A stretch of 5,059 nucleotides of DNA. Source: Ilumatobacteraceae bacterium. GTDB taxonomy: Bacteria; Actinomycetota; Acidimicrobiia; Acidimicrobiales; Ilumatobacteraceae. The stretch is from positions 1-5,059 of the forward strand of contig JANRBC010000067.1 in assembly GCA_030727685.1 (NCBI GenBank). The letters run 5' to 3'. The position numbers and the translations under genes are program-made. Below, in pieces: positions 1 through 5,059 of this stretch; within the stretch, counting starts at the first letter, position 1, and the number at the start of each line of letters is the position of its first letter. Below the pieces are notes generated by a model. That model was not told where the DNA came from and did no database searches. It worked only from the letters and a program-made list of their open reading frames with translations.

Positions 1-12
1 GAGAATGTAACT

Positions 13-1668
13 ATGTCTGGTCCGAGAGTCGTAAGGTCGCCGCGCGGCACGCAATTGCATTGCGCTAATTGGCAAATTGAAGCGCCATATCGAATGTTGC
101 AAAACAATTTAGATCCTGAAGTTGCAGAACGCCCCGATGATCTTGTCGTCTATGGCGGCACCGGTCGCGCAGCGCGCAGTTGGCCAGCATTCGATGCGAT
201 GATGCGCACGATGCAAACCATGAAGCCCGACGAAACAATGTTGGTGCAATCGGGCAAACCAGTCGGCGTGTTTCGCACACACGAGTGGGCACCACGCGTA
301 CTGCTAGCGAATTCAAATCTTGTCGGCGACTGGGCCACATGGGATGAATTCAGGCGTCTCGAAAATCTCGGTCTCACGATGTATGGCCAAATGACCGCCG
401 GCTCATGGATCTACATCGGCACGCAAGGCATCTTGCAAGGCACCTATGAGTGTTTCGCCGAAATCGCTCGCAGAAAATTTAAAGGCACACTCGCCGGCAC
501 GATAACTCTCACTGCTGGTTTGGGCGGCATGGGCGGTGCACAACCACTTGCGATCACGATGAACGACGGTGTTGCGTTGTGCATCGATGTCGACCCAACT
601 CGCGTGCAACGCCGCGTCGAAACTCGCTACCTCGACGAAATCGCTGACTCGCTCGAAGATGCAGTTGCTCGATGTGAGGCCGCCAAAAAAGCTCGCAAAA
701 AACTTTCGGTTGGCGTGGTCGGCAATGCTGCCGATATGTTTCCAAAATTATTGGCACAAGGTTTTGCTGCCGACATTGTCACCGATCAGACAAGCGCACA
801 CGACCCAATGAGTTATGTGCCCAACGACTTAACGTTCGAAGCCGCCGAAAAACTTCGAGCAACGAACCCCGAGCATTACATCGATCGATCACGTGCTGCA
901 ATGGCCGCACACTGTCGCGCAATGGTCGGTTTCTTAGATGCCGGTGCCGAAGTTTTCGACTACGGCAACTCATTGCGTCGCGAGGCCCAACTCGGTGGTT
1001 ACGACCGCGCTTTTGATTATCCAGGTTTCTTACCCGCATATATTCGTCCGTTGTTTTGTGAAGGCAAAGGTCCTTTTCGTTGGGTTGCTCTCTCGGGCGA
1101 CCCACGCGACATCGCCGCAACAGACCGCGCTGTGCTTGAAGAGTTTCCTGACGATGAAGACCTCGCCAAGTGGATGCGCCTTGCCAGCGAACAAGTCGCA
1201 TTTCAAGGTTTGCCTGCACGAATTTGTTGGCTCGGTTATGGCGAGCGACATCGTCTTGGTTTGCGTTTCAACGAAATGGTCAAGCGCGGAGAACTCAGCG
1301 CACCAATCGTTATCGGTCGCGACCATTTAGATTCAGGTTCGGTTGCATCCCCCTATCGCGAAACTGAAGCAATGCTCGACGGCTCAGATGCAATCGCCGA
1401 CTGGCCGTTGCTTAATGCGCTCGTTAACACTGCCAGTGGTGCAACTTGGGTCAGCATTCACCACGGCGGCGGCGTTGGCATCGGCCGCAGCATTCACGCG
1501 GGCATGGTTTGTGTTGCCGACGGCACCGATCTGGCAACAGAAAAACTTTCACGCGTTTTGTTGAGCGACCCTGGCATGGGTGTTATCCGACATGCAGATG
1601 CCGGCTACGACTTAGCAATTGATGTCGCAGAAAAGCGCGGCGTACGTTTGCCAATGCGCGAACAATGA
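13..1668 (+). CDS. hutU: Urocanate hydratase (urocanase)
   Basis: Cytosolic enzyme of histidine degradation. It adds water to urocanate to give 4-imidazolone-5-propionate, using tightly bound NAD+ as an electrophile. The 551-residue protein is full length for the family (about 550-560). The urocanase signature FQGLPARICWLGYGER lies at residues 397-412 and contains the conserved active-site-region Cys405. The glycine-rich NAD-binding stretch GLGGMGGAQPLA is at 169-180. Other family blocks are VVYGGTGRAAR (45-55), QSGKPVGVFRTHEWAPR (79-95), the MYGQMTAGSWIYIGTQGILQ run (123-142) and HHGGGVGIGRS (483-493). The ATG start gives the usual short N-terminus (MSGPR...PRGT); GAGA at 1-4 is at best a weak ribosome site. 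Its stop overlaps the hutF start. No frameshift or missing key residue was seen. The assignment is very secure. Confidence 0.98.
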   Translation: MSGPRVVRSPRGTQLHCANWQIEAPYRMLQNNLDPEVAERPDDLVVYGGTGRAARSWPAFDAMMRTMQTMKPDETMLVQSGKPVGVFRTHEWAPRVLLANSNLVGDWATWDEFRRLENLGLTMYGQMTAGSWIYIGTQGILQGTYECFAEIARRKFKGTLAGTITLTAGLGGMGGAQPLAITMNDGVALCIDVDPTRVQRRVETRYLDEIADSLEDAVARCEAAKKARKKLSVGVVGNAADMFPKLLAQGFAADIVTDQTSAHDPMSYVPNDLTFEAAEKLRATNPEHYIDRSRAAMAAHCRAMVGFLDAGAEVFDYGNSLRREAQLGGYDRAFDYPGFLPAYIRPLFCEGKGPFRWVALSGDPRDIAATDRAVLEEFPDDEDLAKWMRLASEQVAFQGLPARICWLGYGERHRLGLRFNEMVKRGELSAPIVIGRDHLDSGSVASPYRETEAMLDGSDAIADWPLLNALVNTASGATWVSIHHGGGVGIGRSIHAGMVCVADGTDLATEKLSRVLLSDPGMGVIRHADAGYDLAIDVAEKRGVRLPMREQ

Positions 1669-2996
1669 AATCATTTTTTGCCGAACACGCTTGGTTAGGT
1701 GGCGAAAGTTGCGCCTCAAACGTGCGCATCACAATTGATAAAGGATTATTCGTTTCGATTGACGCAAATTCGACGCCGAACTCGAAAGATTCACGCATCG
1801 CGGGCATAGCAATGCCCGGCTTTGTCAACGCTCATAGTCACGCGTTTCATCGAGCACTGCGCGGTCGCACGCACAGCGGTGCTGGCCTAGGTGATTTTTG
1901 GTCTTGGCGCACATTGATGTATCAAGTTGCTAATCGCCTGACACCTGAAAACTATTTGGCGCTTGCGACAGCAACTTTTTCAGAGATGGCACTTGCCGGC
2001 GTTACGACAGTTGGTGAGTTTCACTATGTCCATCACCAGCAAGGCGGCAAGCCGTATGCCGACACAAATGAGATGGGCAAAGTTTTGATCGAAGCCGCCC
2101 GCCGCGCTGGCATTCGCTTAACGCTGCTTGATGTCGCCTATTTGCACGGTGGCTTGAAAGACCAACAACTTGCCGCCGAACAAAATCGATTTAACGACGG
2201 CTCAGTCGAGAACTGGCTTGCACGCGTCGATGCACTCAGCGCACCGTCAGCAACGCACACAATTGGTCTCGCCCCACACAGCGTGCGCGCCGTGCAAGAA
2301 TCAGAACTCGCATTCATCGCAAAACACCGAAACGGTCGCGTCGTACACATTCATGTTTCTGAACAACCCGCCGAAAACGAAGCATGCCGCGAAGCAACAG
2401 GGCGAACCCCCACTCAGTTACTGAGTGACGCCCAACTTCTTGGAACGTTCACGACTGCGGTGCATGCAACACATTTGCAGAAAGCCGATATCGAGTTGCT
2501 TGGTCAGAGCAAAACTTTTGCGTGCTTTTGCCCCACCACCGAACGTGACCTCGCAGATGGCATCGGTCCGTCTGAAAGTCTTGTCAGCGCGGGCTCGCCG
2601 CTTTGTTTGGGAACTGATTCTCACGCCGTGATCGACATGTTCGAAGAGGCTCGAGCCGTCGAAATGAACCAAAGATTGATTTCAAACAAGCGTGGCATTC
2701 ATCGCAGCAGCGATTTGCTTTCGGCAGCAACGATCAACGGCGCAAGTTCGCTTGGCAGCAAGAAACACGGTCTCGTGGCTGGCGCACCTGCTGATTTCAT
2801 TGGCGTGTCAACAAATTCTGTTCGTCTTGCCACTTTCGATCCTGCAAACGGTGCCGCCCATCTCGTTCACAGTGCGACGAGTTCTGATGTCAGCGACGTT
2901 TGGGTTGGCGGCGAGCAAATAGTCAGCAACTACAAGCATCGAACTTTGCCAGATATCAACGAAAGTCTGCGCACAGCAATCGACGCAGTTCTCTAA
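1665..2996 (+). CDS. hutF: Formimidoylglutamate deiminase
   Basis: Amidohydrolase-superfamily enzyme that hydrolyses N-formimino-L-glutamate to N-formyl-L-glutamate and ammonia, the fourth step of the two-step-deformylation variant of histidine catabolism. The length of 443 residues is close to the family's usual ~450. Metal and catalytic positions are visible: His57 and His59 in NAHSHAF, His230 and Glu233 in HIHVSEQ, His267 in VHATH, and Asp318 in LGTDSH. The substrate-binding region EFHYVHH (118-124) and APHSVRAV (203-210, with His205 and Arg208) are also kept. The N-terminus FAEHAWL and the block MPGFVNAHSHAFHRALRGRT (50-69) are typical of HutF and separate it from guanine or chlorohydrolase relatives. 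The ATG start lies in the hutU stop (ATGA) with no Shine-Dalgarno, which suggests coupled translation. The deformylase gene follows after 13 bases. Confidence 0.95.
   Translation: MKSFFAEHAWLGGESCASNVRITIDKGLFVSIDANSTPNSKDSRIAGIAMPGFVNAHSHAFHRALRGRTHSGAGLGDFWSWRTLMYQVANRLTPENYLALATATFSEMALAGVTTVGEFHYVHHQQGGKPYADTNEMGKVLIEAARRAGIRLTLLDVAYLHGGLKDQQLAAEQNRFNDGSVENWLARVDALSAPSATHTIGLAPHSVRAVQESELAFIAKHRNGRVVHIHVSEQPAENEACREATGRTPTQLLSDAQLLGTFTTAVHATHLQKADIELLGQSKTFACFCPTTERDLADGIGPSESLVSAGSPLCLGTDSHAVIDMFEEARAVEMNQRLISNKRGIHRSSDLLSAATINGASSLGSKKHGLVAGAPADFIGVSTNSVRLATFDPANGAAHLVHSATSSDVSDVWVGGEQIVSNYKHRTLPDINESLRTAIDAVL
2411..2427. other. Perfect 17-base dyad inside hutF
   Basis: CACTCAGT and ACTGAGTG are exact inverted copies separated by one T. 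As RNA this can fold as a 7-pair stem with a TTA loop. It has the shape of an operator for a dimeric regulator, but it is in the middle of hutF (coding for TQLLSD), far from any expected promoter. No second copy was noticed in the window. It is reported as a structural observation only. Confidence 0.25.
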
Positions 2997-3009
2997 TTAC
3001 ACTTACGAC

Positions 3010-3585
3010 ATGACAATTTTGCCAATAGCCACAATCGGTCACCCAGAGTTGCGCATTCGTGCCAGCGAAGTTGATCCAAGTGAAATTAAATCACCTGAGA
3101 TTCAGACATTCATTGATGACTTGGTCGAGACGATGCGTCACGCCAACGGTGCCGGACTCGCCGCAACACAAGTTTTGCGACATCAGCGCATCTGTGCAGT
3201 CGAAGTCAACAAAAATCCTCGATATCCGTATAAGCCACAAGTGCCACTGACGATTTTGATTAACCCGGTGCTCACACCACTCGATGACGACATGTTTGAA
3301 AATAATGAAGGGTGCCTTTCAGTGCCAGGTTTTCGGGGCAATGTATGGCGACACACATCAATTCGCGTTGAGGCTTTTGATCGCAACGGCAACAAGATTG
3401 ACCAGATCATTCGCGGCATGACAGCGTGCACCTATCAACACGAAGTCGACCATCTCGACGGTCTGTTGTTTATGGACAAAGTAAAAGACTCGAAGACTTT
3501 CACAACTTGGGACTCATTCGACAAATTTCATCACCATGACTTCGTCATCAGAGTTAAGGACCTCGTCGCGAAGTTTGGTTCGTAG
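3010..3585 (+). CDS. Peptide-deformylase-family protein in hut operon; candidate N-formylglutamate deformylase
   Basis: A metal-dependent deformylase of the PDF fold, 191 residues against 169 in E. coli Def. All three PDF motifs are intact: GAGLAATQ (47-54, Gln54), EGCLS (100-104, metal ligand Cys102) and QHEVDH (143-148, ligands His144 and His148, catalytic Glu145). The RYPYKP stretch (71-76), the SVPGFRG block (104-110) and a C-terminal tail rich in aromatic and His residues (about 163-178) recall, from memory, the auxiliary Def2-type paralogs more than housekeeping Def. There is no fmt neighbour. Instead it sits 13 bases after hutF, and its stop codon shares one base with the hutI start. 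Because HutF makes N-formyl-L-glutamate and no hutG is visible, I infer that it may release formate from that compound. The alternative is an ordinary or accessory Def acting on nascent N-formyl-methionyl proteins. Family is certain; substrate is open. Confidence 0.93.
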   Translation: MTILPIATIGHPELRIRASEVDPSEIKSPEIQTFIDDLVETMRHANGAGLAATQVLRHQRICAVEVNKNPRYPYKPQVPLTILINPVLTPLDDDMFENNEGCLSVPGFRGNVWRHTSIRVEAFDRNGNKIDQIIRGMTACTYQHEVDHLDGLLFMDKVKDSKTFTTWDSFDKFHHHDFVIRVKDLVAKFGS

Positions 3586-4769
3586 TGCTTGCTCTCACAG
3601 GCATATCTACTCTCGTCACAAACGACATAACTCTTGAGCGGGGCAAACTCGGCATAGTCGCAAACGCAGCACTAGTAGTTAGCGACGACAACAAAATTGC
3701 ATTCGCGGGCGAGGCTGCAAACTTGCCGCACGAATATAAGTCAAGCGCAATCGATCTCAACGGCAGAGCGATCATCCCTGGCTTTGTAGACAGTCACACC
3801 CACTTGGTGTTCGGCGGCGACCGAGCAGAAGAATTTGAAGCACGCATGTCAGGCAAGCCATATTCGGCAGGCGGCATTCGCACGACTGTTGCCGCAACAC
3901 GCAACAGCGATAACGACGCACTCGTCGCAAACGCTCGCCGACTTGCCAATGAGGCACTGCACACGGGCACGACGACTCTTGAGACAAAATCTGGATACGG
4001 ACTTTCGGTTATCGACGAAACTCGTTCACTACAAGTCGCAAATGCAATCACCTCAGAGACAACTTTTCTCGGTGCCCATGTCGTGCCCGCCGACTCTCAA
4101 ATCAACGAATATGTCGATCTAATTTGTGGCGAAATGCTCGACAACTGTGCACCCCACGCGAAATGGATCGACGTTTTTTGCGATCGTGGTGCTTTCGAAG
4201 TCGATCATGCTCGCGCCATTCTGCAGGCCGGTGCCAAAGCAGGTCTCGGTCTTCGAATTCACGCCAATCAGTTGCAACATGGCGGTGGCGTTCAATTAGG
4301 TGTCGAGCTCGGCGTCGCATCATGCGATCACTGCACGCATCTTGACGCGGCTGACATCAGCGCTCTTGCCGACAGCAAAGGCAAGACCGTTGCAACTCTG
4401 TTGCCAACTGCCGAACTATGCACTCGCTCGCAGTTTCCTGATGCGAGACGTTTGATTGATGCTGGTGTGACAGTCGCGCTCGCCTCTGACTGCAATCCGG
4501 GCTCGTCATATACGACTTCAATGCCCCTGGCTATTTCATTGGCAGTGCTCAACATGAAAATGACTTGCGATGAGGCAGTCTGGTCAGCAACTGCTGGCGG
4601 TGCGGCCGCATTGCGTCGCACCGACATCGGCAACTTGGCGGTTGGCTCGCAAGCCGACTTTGCAGTTCTTAATGCACGAAGTCACATTCACTTGGCATAC
4701 CGCCCGGGTGTGAAACTTGTTGATGCCGTTTTTGCGCGTGGGCAACTCGCGGCAGGTTCTTTGCGATAA
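3585..4769 (+). CDS. hutI: Imidazolonepropionase
   Basis: Amidohydrolase that opens the ring of 4-imidazolone-5-propionate to N-formimino-L-glutamate, the step between HutU and HutF. At 394 residues it is slightly shorter than the usual 400-420. Metal and active-site positions are visible: His71 and His73 in DSHTHLVFGGDR (Arg80 also kept), KPYSAGGI (91-98), ETKSGYGL (133-140), His165 in GAHVVP, His226 in RIHANQ, His249 in CDHCTHL, and Asp302 in SDCNPGSSYT. The start is GTG at 3585, on the last base of the deformylase stop. No later start would keep the conserved LTGISTLVTND beginning, and no ATG occurs there. No clear Shine-Dalgarno is present, so reinitiation after the upstream gene is likely. 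One oddity is that the acidic residue just after the RIHA histidine in B. subtilis and Agrobacterium enzymes is Asn228/Gln229 here. Confidence 0.97.
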   Translation: MLALTGISTLVTNDITLERGKLGIVANAALVVSDDNKIAFAGEAANLPHEYKSSAIDLNGRAIIPGFVDSHTHLVFGGDRAEEFEARMSGKPYSAGGIRTTVAATRNSDNDALVANARRLANEALHTGTTTLETKSGYGLSVIDETRSLQVANAITSETTFLGAHVVPADSQINEYVDLICGEMLDNCAPHAKWIDVFCDRGAFEVDHARAILQAGAKAGLGLRIHANQLQHGGGVQLGVELGVASCDHCTHLDAADISALADSKGKTVATLLPTAELCTRSQFPDARRLIDAGVTVALASDCNPGSSYTTSMPLAISLAVLNMKMTCDEAVWSATAGGAAALRRTDIGNLAVGSQADFAVLNARSHIHLAYRPGVKLVDAVFARGQLAAGSLR

Positions 4770-4779
4770 AATTTTGAAA

Positions 4780-5059
4780 GTGTCAACAACCGTCAATCCT
4801 GCAATCGTGTCAAGCAAGGCAGGTGCGCGCTCAATCTTGAAGTCTCCTGGTGACTGGCGCACGTTGATAATTGCCGTTCTCGTTTATGTCGGTTGGTTCG
4901 CCTCTGTTTTCACACACAAACAGTTGCCCTGGTGGGCAACTTTTACGCTTCTTACTTGGTTCGGTGCATGGCACTTAAGTCTGCAACACGAACTCGTGCA
5001 CGGTCACCCGTTTCGCAATTCAAAACTTAACGCCGCACTCGCTTCACTCTCTGTAACTA
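4780..5059 (+). CDS. Membrane fatty acid desaturase family protein, 5' part only
   Basis: An open frame of 93 codons with no stop that runs off the window end. The visible part begins MSTTVNPAIV (GTG start) and has two hydrophobic segments, about residues 29-45 and 51-67, which are probable membrane helices. They are followed by the histidine box HELVHGH (70-76), the first iron-binding H-x3-H motif of membrane desaturase/hydroxylase proteins; the sequence QHELVHGHP is typical of one PF00487 subgroup. Such enzymes use a di-iron centre to introduce double bonds or hydroxyls into lipids or carotenoids; the substrate cannot be told from this piece. The start is uncertain: GTG 4780 is chosen because it follows hutI closely, but TTG 4774, GTG 4807 and TTG 4837 are in frame, the last with AGG at 4821-4823. 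The 10-base gap suggests co-transcription with hutI, although no histidine-pathway role is evident. Confidence 0.8.
   Translation, partial: MSTTVNPAIVSSKAGARSILKSPGDWRTLIIAVLVYVGWFASVFTHKQLPWWATFTLLTWFGAWHLSLQHELVHGHPFRNSKLNAALASLSVT
4922..4944 (+). other. Terminator-like hairpin inside the desaturase reading frame
   Basis: AGTTGCCC (4922-4929) and GGGCAACT (4934-4941) form a perfect 8-base-pair stem around a TGGT loop, followed by T residues through 4944. The shape resembles a short intrinsic terminator, but it lies within codons for QLPWWATF between the two predicted membrane segments of the partial desaturase gene. The T run is short and the stem modest, so function is doubtful. It could weaken read-through from the hut genes, or be chance. 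Confidence 0.3.

Noticed and set aside
779..1219. Minus-strand open frame of 146 codons opposite hutU
   Set aside because: It lies wholly opposite strongly conserved urocanase coding sequence, shows no recognisable domain, and has the Arg-rich composition expected of an antisense shadow frame.
938..1330. Plus-strand 130-codon open frame in another phase within hutU
   Set aside because: It overlaps the urocanase signature region, has no family resemblance, and is explained as an out-of-phase reading of hutU.
1801..1818. Inverted repeat CGGGCAT-AGCA-ATGCCCG in hutF
   Set aside because: It encodes the conserved AMPG segment just before the metal-binding NAHSH motif, has no T run after it, and is probably a by-product of protein constraint.
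2997..3009. Possible promoter or terminator between hutF and the deformylase gene
   Set aside because: The gap is only 13 bases, with no hairpin, no Shine-Dalgarno and no room for a full promoter.
3010..3585. Reading the deformylase as the ordinary housekeeping Def with no link to hut
   Set aside because: Not excluded, but set aside as the main reading: there is no fmt neighbour, the gene is embedded between hutF and hutI with overlap, and it has Def2-like features.
4584..4862. Minus-strand open frame of 92 codons across the hutI end and the gap
   Set aside because: It is opposite the hutI 3' end and the start of the desaturase frame, with no domain and no independent evidence of coding.

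Overview
The window carries one plus-strand gene cluster for histidine degradation, tightly packed and almost free of non-coding DNA. It reads hutU (urocanate hydratase), hutF (formimidoylglutamate deiminase), a peptide-deformylase-family gene, and hutI (imidazolonepropionase). The 5' part of a membrane fatty-acid-desaturase-family gene follows and runs off the right edge. No RNA gene, mobile element, CRISPR array or long repeat was seen.

Layout: hutU fills 13-1668. hutF starts inside the hutU stop codon (ATGA overlap) and ends at 2996. After a 13-base gap the deformylase gene runs 3010-3585. hutI starts with GTG on the last base of the deformylase stop (TAGTG) and ends at 4769. Ten bases later a GTG opens the truncated desaturase gene (4780 to the window end). 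No gap exceeds 13 bases, so at least the four complete genes look like one transcription unit with translational coupling. Its promoter, and probably hutH (histidase), would lie left of the window.

Pathway: HutU converts urocanate to 4-imidazolone-5-propionate, HutI opens this to N-formimino-L-glutamate, and HutF deiminates that to N-formyl-L-glutamate plus ammonia. The HutF route normally ends with HutG (N-formylglutamate deformylase), which is not in the window. The slot between hutF and hutI instead holds a deformylase of the peptide deformylase (PDF) fold, with all catalytic residues intact and a changed substrate-pocket region. The main hypothesis is that this PDF paralog removes the formyl group from N-formylglutamate, as a non-orthologous replacement of HutG. 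This is inferred from context and residues; nothing here proves it.

Organism: the intermediate GC content (about half), frequent GTG starts, lack of clear Shine-Dalgarno sequences, and the HutI and HutU sequence style (for example HANQL and DCNPGSSYT in HutI) suggest an actinobacterium. A moderate-GC aquatic lineage such as Acidimicrobiia/Ilumatobacter relatives is possible. Phylum-level confidence is moderate and anything finer is a guess.
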